From a candidate division FCPU426 bacterium (lineage in GTDB: Bacteria; Oederibacteriota; JAJYGY01; DAIDJD01), in the NCBI GenBank assembly GCA_027451505.1, contig DAIDJD010000143.1:1-53374 (forward strand): DNA of 53,374 nucleotides, read 5' to 3'. Positions 45,096 through 51,953 of this stretch are shown here, piece by piece (positions within the stretch are counted from its first letter, which is position 1; each line of letters starts with the position of its first letter). The notes under the pieces were generated by a model. That model made no database searches, was not told where the DNA came from, and saw only the letters and a program-made list of their open reading frames with translations. Made by a program: the position numbers and the translations under genes.

Positions 45096-46427
45096 ATGAC
45101 GGCCTCAGCCACCGTTTCCGCCTCCGCCGCGACGCTGGACGTCGACGTCCTGGTGGTGGGCGGGGGGATCGCCGGGCTTCAGTCCGCGCTCGAGGCCGCC
45201 GAACAGGGGCGCAAGGTGCTGGTGGTGGAGCGCCAACCCAGCATCGGTGGGCGCATGATCAACCTGAGCAAGGTCTTCCCGACCCTGGACTGCGCCAGCT
45301 GCATCACCACGCCGCGCATGGCCTCCGCCGCCCACCACCCCAACATCACCATCCGCACGTACTCGGAACTGGGCCCCATCCGCCGGGAGGGACCCCGCTT
45401 CACCTCCACCCTGCGCCAGAAGGCCCGCTACGTCGACGAAGCGGCCTGCATCGGCTGCAAGCGCTGCGAGGAGGCCTGCCCCGTGTTCGTCCCGGACGAA
45501 TACGAGCACGCCCTGGGGGCCCGCAAGGCCATCCGCATCCCCTTCACCAACGCCATCCCCCAGACGGCCGTGCTGGACATGGACCACTGCACCCTGTGCG
45601 GCCTCTGCGCCAAGGCCTGCCCCACGGACTGCATCGACTTCCTCCAGGAGGACGCCGAGATCCCGGTGACGGCGGGGGCCGTGATCCTGGCGACCGGCCA
45701 CGAACTCACCAGCATGGCCGCGAAGCCGGAGTATGGCAGGGCCGCCCTCCCCAACGTGATCTCCCCCATGCAGGCCGAACGCCTGCTGGCGCCCCACGGC
45801 GCCTACGGGCGGGTCCTGCGGCCCTCGGACGGGAAGATTCCGGACTCCATCGCCTACGTGCAGTGCGCCGGCAGCCGCGACGCCAGCCTGGGCGTGCCCT
45901 ATTGCTCGCGCGTCTGCTGCATGTACGCGGTCAAGCAAGCCATGCTCCTTTCCGGCTCCCTGCCGGTGGCCGACATCACCATCTACTACATGGACATCCG
46001 GGCCTTCGGGAAGGGCTACGAACAGTTCGTGGCCAGCGCCCGCGCCATGGGCATCAATTTCGTGAAGGCCAAGGTCGCGCGCATCCGCGAGGACGCCGAC
46101 CACAATCCGATCGTCCGAATCGAGCGCCAGGAGGCCGGCGGAACCGTCGAGGAGGTGCGCCACGACTTGGTGGTGCTCTCCCTCGGCATGCTCCCAGGGG
46201 CCGACCCCGAACGGGAGGGCTTCGCCGGGGTGCTCCGGGACGCGGACGGCTTCGTGCGCACGCCGGAGGCCAAGCTGTCGCCCACGCTCACCGACGAACC
46301 GGGGATCTTCGTCGCCGGGACGGCGGCCGGGCCCAAGGACATCGTCGATTCCATCCAGGACGCCGGGGGCGCCGCCATGGAGGCCCTGCGCCACCTGCGT
46401 TCCAACGGACTCGAGGGGCGGCCATGA
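45096..46427 (+). CDS. HdrA/QmoA-like flavin iron-sulfur protein (subunit 1)
   Basis: 443 residues, close to QmoA length. FAD-binding GGGIAG (residues 22-27), ERQPSIGGRM and the HdrA-type segment FPTLDCASCITTPRM (C66, C69). Two [4Fe-4S] sites: C118/C121/C124/C128 (CIGCKRCEEACP) and C165/C168/C171/C175 (CTLCGLCAKACP). Then VQCAGSRDASLGVPYCSRVCC (C257, C270, C274, C275), typical of HdrA/Qmo. It lacks the HdrA N-terminal domain. It begins 3 bases after tusA and its stop overlaps the next gene as ATGA. Probable role: flavin-based electron transfer within a membrane-linked complex; bifurcation is not implied. Confidence 0.85.
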   Translation: MTASATVSASAATLDVDVLVVGGGIAGLQSALEAAEQGRKVLVVERQPSIGGRMINLSKVFPTLDCASCITTPRMASAAHHPNITIRTYSELGPIRREGPRFTSTLRQKARYVDEAACIGCKRCEEACPVFVPDEYEHALGARKAIRIPFTNAIPQTAVLDMDHCTLCGLCAKACPTDCIDFLQEDAEIPVTAGAVILATGHELTSMAAKPEYGRAALPNVISPMQAERLLAPHGAYGRVLRPSDGKIPDSIAYVQCAGSRDASLGVPYCSRVCCMYAVKQAMLLSGSLPVADITIYYMDIRAFGKGYEQFVASARAMGINFVKAKVARIREDADHNPIVRIERQEAGGTVEEVRHDLVVLSLGMLPGADPEREGFAGVLRDADGFVRTPEAKLSPTLTDEPGIFVAGTAAGPKDIVDSIQDAGGAAMEALRHLRSNGLEGRP

Positions 46428-48205
46428 ACGGCCCAGGAACGGCCCCGGACTCCGGGCTGGGCGAGGAAACCGAGGACGTGCGCGTGGGCGTGTACGTGTG
46501 CCACTGCGGTGGGAACATCAGCGACGTGGTCGACGTGAAGGAACTCGCCGCCCTATCGGCGGAATACCCCCACGTCGTGGTCGCGAAGGACTACCCCTTC
46601 ATGTGTTCGGACCCGGGCCAGGCCCTGATCGTCGAGGACATCAAGGCGCACGGGGTCAACCGGGTGGTGGTGGCCTCCTGCGCCCCGGCCCTCCACGAGC
46701 AGACCTTCCGGCGCGCGCTCCAGCGCGGCGGCCTCAACCCCTACCTTTACGAACACGTCAACATCCGGGAGCAGGTGAGCTGGGTCCACAAGGCGGACCA
46801 CGCCGCGGCGACCCGCAAAAGCTTGGCCCTGGTCCGTGCGGGTATCGAAAAGGTGGTGCGGCAGGACCCCTTGGAGGCCCTGCGGGTCTCGGCCGAACGC
46901 CGGGTCGCGGTCATCGGCGGGGGCGTGGCCGGGATGAAGGCCGCCCTGGCGGCGGCCGGCGCGGGCCTCGCGGTGACCCTGTTCGAGAAGGGCCCGGCCC
47001 TGGGAGGGCGCCTGCCCGAACTGGGCCGGGTTTTCCCCACCGAAGACGAGGGGGCGGCCCTGTCCCGCCGCATGGAGGAGGAGGTGCGTTCCCAACCCGC
47101 CATCGAGGTACGGCTGGGCGCCGAGGTCCGCAGGGTGGACGGCTTCGTGGGACGCTTCAGCGTGGAGGCCGGGGACGGACCTCCGGTGAAGGCCGGGGCG
47201 CTCATCGTGGCCACCGGCTATGACCCCTACGCCCCGGCGCCCGGCGAATTCGGGGCGGGCGGCCCCCTCACCGTGACCTTGCCGGAATTCCGGGCCGCGC
47301 TTGAGGGGCTTACCGAGGGCCCCCTGCTCACCTGGAAGGGCCGCCCCATCCGGGACCTGGCCTTCATCCACTGCGTGGGCAGCCGCCAAGTGGAGGGGAT
47401 CCACGCGCCCCAGGCCGACGGCAAGGTCAACGACTACTGTTCGCGGGTCTGCTGCACCGCGACGCTGCAGACCGCCGAGCGGGTGCTCGACCGGCACCCC
47501 GGCACGCGCGTCTACGACTGCTATAGGGACATACGCACCTATGGCCGGGGCCACGAGGCCATCTACGAGCGCGCCGCGAGGAAGGGGACGCTCTTCTTCC
47601 GCTACCGGGAGGACGCCCCCCCGACCCTGGTGGAGGAGGGCGGGCGCGCGCGCCTGAGGGTCAAGGACGTCCTGACCTGGGACACCGAGGTGGACCTTCC
47701 CGTGGACTTGGTCGTCCTGGCCACCGGGATGGTCCCGCGGGACATAGGGGCCCTCGCCGACTCGCAGAAGCTGCCCCGGGGCGCCGACCGCTTCCTGCAG
47801 GAGGCCCACCCCAAGCTCAGGCCGGTGGAACTGGCCAACAACGGGATCTTCCTCGCCGGGACGGCCCAGGCGCCGATGACCGTGGACGAGGCCTGCGCCG
47901 CCGCCGGGGCCGCCGCGTCAAAGGCCGCCCAACTGCTCCTGCCGGGGGAAATCCAGCTCGACCCGTTCATCGTGGCCCTGAAGCCGGAGCGATGCGACGG
48001 CTGCGGGGCCTGCCTCGACGCCTGCTCCTACACGGGCTCGCTGACCCTCAGCGGGGAGGGTCCCGGGAGACGGGTGGAGGTGAACCCGGCCTTGTGCAAG
48101 GGCTGCGGCGCCTGCGTGGCGGTGTGCCCCACGCGGGCTTTGGATATCGCCGGCTGGGGCCTCGACCAGTTCGAGGCCATGGCCGACGCGATCGCAGCGG
48201 TCTGA
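46424..48205 (+). CDS. HdrA/QmoB-like flavin iron-sulfur protein (subunit 2)
   Basis: 593 residues with the HdrA N-terminal domain (VGVYVCHCGGNISDVVDV, C26, C28; ASCAPALHEQTFRRAL; HVNIREQVSW), then FAD motif GGGVAG, then FIHCVGSRQVEG with YCSRVCCTATLQTA, and two C-terminal [4Fe-4S] sites: C524/C527/C530/C534 and C558/C561/C564/C568. Compared with QmoB it lacks the fused MvhD domain, which this operon supplies as a separate protein. ATGA overlap with subunit 1 argues for equal amounts in one complex. Confidence 0.85.
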   Translation: MNGPGTAPDSGLGEETEDVRVGVYVCHCGGNISDVVDVKELAALSAEYPHVVVAKDYPFMCSDPGQALIVEDIKAHGVNRVVVASCAPALHEQTFRRALQRGGLNPYLYEHVNIREQVSWVHKADHAAATRKSLALVRAGIEKVVRQDPLEALRVSAERRVAVIGGGVAGMKAALAAAGAGLAVTLFEKGPALGGRLPELGRVFPTEDEGAALSRRMEEEVRSQPAIEVRLGAEVRRVDGFVGRFSVEAGDGPPVKAGALIVATGYDPYAPAPGEFGAGGPLTVTLPEFRAALEGLTEGPLLTWKGRPIRDLAFIHCVGSRQVEGIHAPQADGKVNDYCSRVCCTATLQTAERVLDRHPGTRVYDCYRDIRTYGRGHEAIYERAARKGTLFFRYREDAPPTLVEEGGRARLRVKDVLTWDTEVDLPVDLVVLATGMVPRDIGALADSQKLPRGADRFLQEAHPKLRPVELANNGIFLAGTAQAPMTVDEACAAAGAAASKAAQLLLPGEIQLDPFIVALKPERCDGCGACLDACSYTGSLTLSGEGPGRRVEVNPALCKGCGACVAVCPTRALDIAGWGLDQFEAMADAIAAV

Positions 48206-48217
48206 AGGGGGAGGGCC

Positions 48218-48511
48218 ATGACCGTCGAGGGCATGAAGAAGGTCCAGGAACAGCTCAAGACCCTGCGCAAAAGGCGCGGGCCCGTGCCGGAGGCGCTGGC
48301 CGAATCGGTCAAATCCGTGGCGCGGGCCCAGGGCGCGGTGCTGGCCGCGCTGAAGGGGGGGCCCCGCACGGTCCCGGAGCTCTCCGCCTCCACGGGCCTG
48401 CCCGGCGCCGAAGTCCTCTGGAACGTGACCGCGCTGCGGAAGTACGGGCAGATCGACGACGGCCCGGCGCGGGACGGCTACCCCACCTATGCGCGAAAGG
48501 AACGGCCATGA
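48218..48511 (+). CDS. Small winged-helix-like protein
   Basis: 97 residues. Lys/Arg-rich N-terminal helix (VEGMKKVQEQLKTLRKRRGP) and a winged-helix core (VLAALKGGPRTVPELSASTG, LPGAEVLWNVTALRKYGQI), ending YPTYARKERP. No cysteines, so it does not carry a cofactor. It may be a regulator binding the upstream palindrome, or an assembly factor for the complex; position inside the operon supports either. GGGGGAG precedes the ATG. The qmoC-like gene overlaps its stop. Confidence 0.7.
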   Translation: MTVEGMKKVQEQLKTLRKRRGPVPEALAESVKSVARAQGAVLAALKGGPRTVPELSASTGLPGAEVLWNVTALRKYGQIDDGPARDGYPTYARKERP

Positions 48512-49656
48512 GCGACGTGGTCGACGCGGGCCTGCTTCCCGAGCTCAGGTCCTACGGCGCCTTCGACATCTCGGCATGCTTCAACTGCGGCAACTGCTCG
48601 GCGGTCTGCCCGCTGTCCGACGGGGAGGGTTCCTTCCCGCGGAGGATGATCCGCCTGGGCCAACTCGGCCTGCGGGACCGCCTCCTCGCCGGCCGCGAGG
48701 CGTGGTTGTGCTACGCCTGCGGGGAATGCACCGCCACCTGCCCGCGCCAGGCCGGCCCCTCCGACTACATGGCGGCCTTGCGGCGGTGGTCGGCGGCCCG
48801 GCACGAGCCCACCGGCCTGGGCAGGCTTATGCACCGCGGAGCCTGGGGCGTCTCCGCCGTGACCCTCGGGCTGGGGGCGGCCCTGGCGGCGGCGCTCCTC
48901 ACCGTGCCGGCCCCCCCCTCGCCGCCCCAGTGGATCTTCCGCGCGGTGCCCTACGGCGCCATCCACGAGGTGGGTCTGGCGGTGTCCGCCCTCCTGGCCG
49001 TGTCCCTGGCGTGGTCCCTGGGCCGCTTCCTGCGCCGGGCCGACCCGGGATTCCGGTCGCTGTCGAGGCCGCTGGCCGACCACCGCGCCGCGGCCAAGGC
49101 GACCCTGCGGGAACTGGTCCAACTCCGCCGCTGGGCTCCGGCGGCGCCGGGGCGTGCCGACCCCGGTTCACCCCGGGCCGCGCACATGCTGATCGCGGGC
49201 GGGTTCATGGCCCTCCTGGCGGCGACCAGCCTGGACTTCGTCTTCATCTACCTGCTCAAGTTCGCCTCGTTCCCGCCGGCCCGCGTCCTGGGCACCCTGG
49301 GAGGCGCGGCCCTGCTCCTGGGCGTGAGCGCGGCCCTGCTGCGGCGCGCCCGGGCGGCGGACCCGGCCGTGCGCCGCAGCCACGCCGCGGACTGGTGGCT
49401 GCTGGGGGCCCTATGGTTCCTGGCGGTGAGCGGATTCTGGCTGGAGGCCGACGTGGGCCTGCGCGTCGCCGGGGCGTTCCAGGACGGGGTGCTGCTGCTG
49501 CATGTGGTGGCTGCCCTAGAGCTCATCCTGCTGTTGGGCTCCGGCAAACTGGCCCACGTCGTGTACCGTCCCCTCTCCCTTTACCTCCATTACTTGGACG
49601 GGGGATCCGCGTCCGCCGGGGGCTGCGGCGGGGCCGTTTCGAGGAGCGCGCCATGA
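48508..49656 (+). CDS. QmoC-like HdrC/cytochrome b membrane subunit
   Basis: 382 residues, the length of QmoC. The cytoplasmic HdrC-like head has two [4Fe-4S] sites: C24/C27/C30/C34 and C68/C71/C74/C78, each followed by Pro. About six transmembrane helices follow (roughly 112-135, 150-172, 230-258, 265-285, 298-315, 328-352) with histidines in IHEVGLAV, AAHMLIAGGF, LLHVVAALE and GKLAHVVYRP that could bind heme b as in NarI/HdrE/DsrM. It should pass electrons between the HdrA-like subunits and the quinone pool. ATGA overlaps on both sides. Confidence 0.85.
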   Translation: MSDVVDAGLLPELRSYGAFDISACFNCGNCSAVCPLSDGEGSFPRRMIRLGQLGLRDRLLAGREAWLCYACGECTATCPRQAGPSDYMAALRRWSAARHEPTGLGRLMHRGAWGVSAVTLGLGAALAAALLTVPAPPSPPQWIFRAVPYGAIHEVGLAVSALLAVSLAWSLGRFLRRADPGFRSLSRPLADHRAAAKATLRELVQLRRWAPAAPGRADPGSPRAAHMLIAGGFMALLAATSLDFVFIYLLKFASFPPARVLGTLGGAALLLGVSAALLRRARAADPAVRRSHAADWWLLGALWFLAVSGFWLEADVGLRVAGAFQDGVLLLHVVAALELILLLGSGKLAHVVYRPLSLYLHYLDGGSASAGGCGGAVSRSAP

Positions 49657-50210
49657 GCACGTCGCCCGAAGAACTCGACCGCAAGGTCGCCGAACTGGAG
49701 GGCCGGCTTTCCCGCCTGGAGGGATCCGCGCCGGAGGACCGCCTCAGCATGGTGGTGATGAGCGGGGACCTGGACCACCTGCTGGCCGCGTTCATCATCG
49801 CCACCGGCGCCAGCGCCATGTTCGAGAAGGTGAGCATGTTCTTCACCTTCTGGGCCACGGCGGCGCTGCGCGACCCCAAACTGGCCCCGCCCCGCAAGGA
49901 CGTGATGGGAGCCGCCTTCGGCGCGCTGCTGCCGAAGGGGCCCCCCAAGTTGGGCCTTTCCCGGATGCACTTCTGCGGCCTGGGAACCTCCGTGCTGAAG
50001 CGCCTGATGAAGAGCAAGGGGGTGCGCTCCCTGGACGAACTGATCGCGCTGGCGGCGGAGGGGGGCGTGGAGATCTTCGTCTGCGAGATGAGCATGAACC
50101 TCATGGGCATGCGCCGCGAGGAGCTCATCGACTACCCCGGGTTGAAGCTCGCCGGGGTGGCCACCTTCCTCCAGCGGGCGGGAGCCTCCAAGGCGTCGCT
50201 GTTCATCTGA
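49653..50210 (+). CDS. DsrE2-type sulfur carrier protein
   Basis: 185 residues of the DsrE/DsrF superfamily (DsrE2 branch). An N-terminal coiled-coil segment (residues 5-24, PEELDRKVAELEGRLSRLEG) precedes the Rossmann-like core VVMSGDLDHLLAAFIIATGAS, EKVSMFFTFWATAALR, HFCGLGTSVLKRLMKSKGV and IFVCEMSMNLMGM. Cys 108 and Cys 144 are present; the latter in C-x-MSM-x2-MG is the family's sulfur-binding cysteine. In sulfur oxidisers DsrE2 works with TusA, which is encoded five genes upstream. Its end overlaps the convergent ygjP-like gene by 8 bases. Confidence 0.87.
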   Translation: MSTSPEELDRKVAELEGRLSRLEGSAPEDRLSMVVMSGDLDHLLAAFIIATGASAMFEKVSMFFTFWATAALRDPKLAPPRKDVMGAAFGALLPKGPPKLGLSRMHFCGLGTSVLKRLMKSKGVRSLDELIALAAEGGVEIFVCEMSMNLMGMRREELIDYPGLKLAGVATFLQRAGASKASLFI

Positions 50211-51006
50211 ACGCCCCTGGGACCGCGGGCGCCGCCTCCGCGCCCGCCCCCGCGGGGGCGTCGGGGGCCCGGTTGAGCCTGCTCCGACGCAGGCGCCAAT
50301 CCGGCATCCGGCGGTCCAGGATGGCCCGGAAACGGGGCCCGTGGGTTCGGACCAAAAGGTGGGCCCATTCGTGCGTGAGGATGTATTCCAGGGCCTCCGG
50401 GGGCCGGCGGGCGAGTTCCAGGGCCAGGGTGATGGTCCGGGTGCGTATCGCGCAGCTCCCCCAGCGGGTGCGCATGGCGCGCACCCTTATCCGCGCCGCG
50501 TCCACCCCCAGGGCCTCCCGGAGCCCCGGCGCGAGCCGCAGGGCGGCGCCGACCAACTCCCTGGCGTACCAGCGCTCCACGGCCGCCGCGCGGATCCCCT
50601 GAGGCGCCGCTTCGGGAACCCGCAAATCCAGGATCCCATCGACCGCGGCTTCGGCCCGGGCCCGCGATCCGCCCGCGCGCACCCGCAGGATCCAGCGGGC
50701 GCCCCAGACCGTGAGAGCCTCCCCGTCCCGGTATTGGGGAGGGGACACCGGCGGCGGAAGGGCCCGACGCCGGCGAAGCACCCACTCCCGATGGTCCAGG
50801 ATGAAACTGAGGATGGACGCATCGGTGGCCCGCAGCGGGGCCGAAACGTGCAGGGCCCCATCGGGCGGGCGCAGGCTGAGGCGCAGGGTGCGGATGGCCT
50901 TGCGCCGGACCGTGGCGCTCAGGTCGCCGGCGGCCAGCGTGTAGGGGATCCCGGCGCGCGGCGCGGGTTCCGGGCTTCGCGGTGATGGGAAGGGCCAGGG
51001 GGGCAT
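50203..51006 (-). CDS. YgjP/M48-type metal-dependent hydrolase
   Basis: 267 residues of the DUF45 (SprT-like) family. The zinc site HEWAH lies in ALEYILTHEWAHLLVRTHGPRF (HExxH with a third ligand His in the same helix-loop). Upstream RIRVRAMRTRWGSCAIR matches the conserved R-x-x-WGSC segment. The N-terminal 30 residues and the C-terminal Ala/Gly/Pro tail look unstructured. ATG at 51006. Predicted peptidase; target unknown. Convergent with the DsrE2 gene. Confidence 0.85.
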   Translation of the reverse strand: MPPWPFPSPRSPEPAPRAGIPYTLAAGDLSATVRRKAIRTLRLSLRPPDGALHVSAPLRATDASILSFILDHREWVLRRRRALPPPVSPPQYRDGEALTVWGARWILRVRAGGSRARAEAAVDGILDLRVPEAAPQGIRAAAVERWYARELVGAALRLAPGLREALGVDAARIRVRAMRTRWGSCAIRTRTITLALELARRPPEALEYILTHEWAHLLVRTHGPRFRAILDRRMPDWRLRRSRLNRAPDAPAGAGAEAAPAVPGAFR

Positions 51007-51121
51007 GGGCCGATGCGGCTCCTAGCGGCGGGAGGGGGCTCGCGGTATTTTATACCCGGACGCGGGTCCGGGTGCGATGCTAACCAAGGGCCGGAAAAAG
51101 TGTCCCCGACCGGAGGTGGCC
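51007..51121. other. Divergent spacer with a GC hairpin, ygjP-like to ppk2
   Basis: 115 bases. TATAAAAT on the minus strand near 51048 could be a -10 for the ygjP-like gene; a -35 is unclear. A perfect 7-bp hairpin (CCCGGAC at 51055-51061, GTCCGGG at 51066-51072) lies upstream of ppk2. No gene visible. Confidence 0.35.
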
Positions 51122-51928
51122 ATGCAGGATGATCGGATCAAACCCGGGACCAAGGTGAGGCTGAAGGACTGGGACACCCGTCCGCCCGAGGAAGGCGATG
51201 CCTTCAAGCGCGAAGCCCGGGAACGGCTGGAGTCCCTGGTGGGGCGCCTGGCCGAGCTCCAGCATCTGCTGTACGCCCAGCGCCGGCACCGGGTTTTGGT
51301 GGTGCTCCAAGGCATGGACACCTCGGGCAAGGACGGCACCATCAAGGCCGTGTTCTCGGGGGTCAGCCCTTCGGGCCTGAGGGTCGTTTCGTTCAAGGCC
51401 CCCACCCAGCCTGAGCTGGAGCGCGACTTCCTCTGGCGCGTGCACCGGGAGGTCCCCGCCGACGGCGAACTGGTGGTGTTCAACCGCAGCCATTACGAGG
51501 ACGTGCTGGCGGTGCGGGTCCGCGGCCTGCGCCCCGAGGAGGTCTGGCGCAGGCGCTACCGCCACATCGCCGAATTTGAGCGGCTCCTGGCCGAGGAAGG
51601 CACCCTGGTGCTGAAGTTCTTCCTGCATATCTCCAAGGCCACCCAGAAGAAGCGCCTCGAGGAGCGCCTCGCCCAAAAGGACAAGAATTGGAAGTGGGAC
51701 CCGTCCGACCTCCGGGACCGGGAGTCCTGGGACGCCTTCCAGGGGGCCTATGAGGAGGCCCTGGAGCGCACCGCCTCCGACCACGCCCCCTGGTTCGTGG
51801 TTCCCTCGGACAAGAAATGGTGGCGGGACCTGTCCGTGGCCCGGAGCCTCGTGGAGGCCCTCGAGGGACTGAAGATGCGCTACCCCACCCCCAAGATGGA
51901 CGTCCAAACCATCCGCATCGGCGACTGA
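51122..51928 (+). CDS. ppk2: Polyphosphate kinase 2 family, nucleotide phosphotransferase
   Basis: 268 residues. Uses polyphosphate to phosphorylate nucleotides (AMP or ADP/GDP; class not resolved). Walker A region VLQGMDTSGKDGTIKAV (from residue 61), FNRSHYEDVLAVRV as Walker B region, and the lid-type FFLHISKATQKKRLEER; the C-terminal WFVVPSDKKWWRDL is conserved. ATG at 51122 follows GGAGG at 6 bases; the longer open frame upstream lacks a ribosome binding site. Confidence 0.93.
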   Translation: MQDDRIKPGTKVRLKDWDTRPPEEGDAFKREARERLESLVGRLAELQHLLYAQRRHRVLVVLQGMDTSGKDGTIKAVFSGVSPSGLRVVSFKAPTQPELERDFLWRVHREVPADGELVVFNRSHYEDVLAVRVRGLRPEEVWRRRYRHIAEFERLLAEEGTLVLKFFLHISKATQKKRLEERLAQKDKNWKWDPSDLRDRESWDAFQGAYEEALERTASDHAPWFVVPSDKKWWRDLSVARSLVEALEGLKMRYPTPKMDVQTIRIGD

Positions 51929-51953
51929 GCCGGGGACGCCGCGGCCCCGGGCG

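Noticed and set aside
45096-48205. Methanogen-type heterodisulfide reductase (HdrABC)
   Set aside because: No HdrB with the CCG motif is present, and the HdrC-like protein is fused to a cytochrome b-like membrane part, which fits Qmo-type complexes better.
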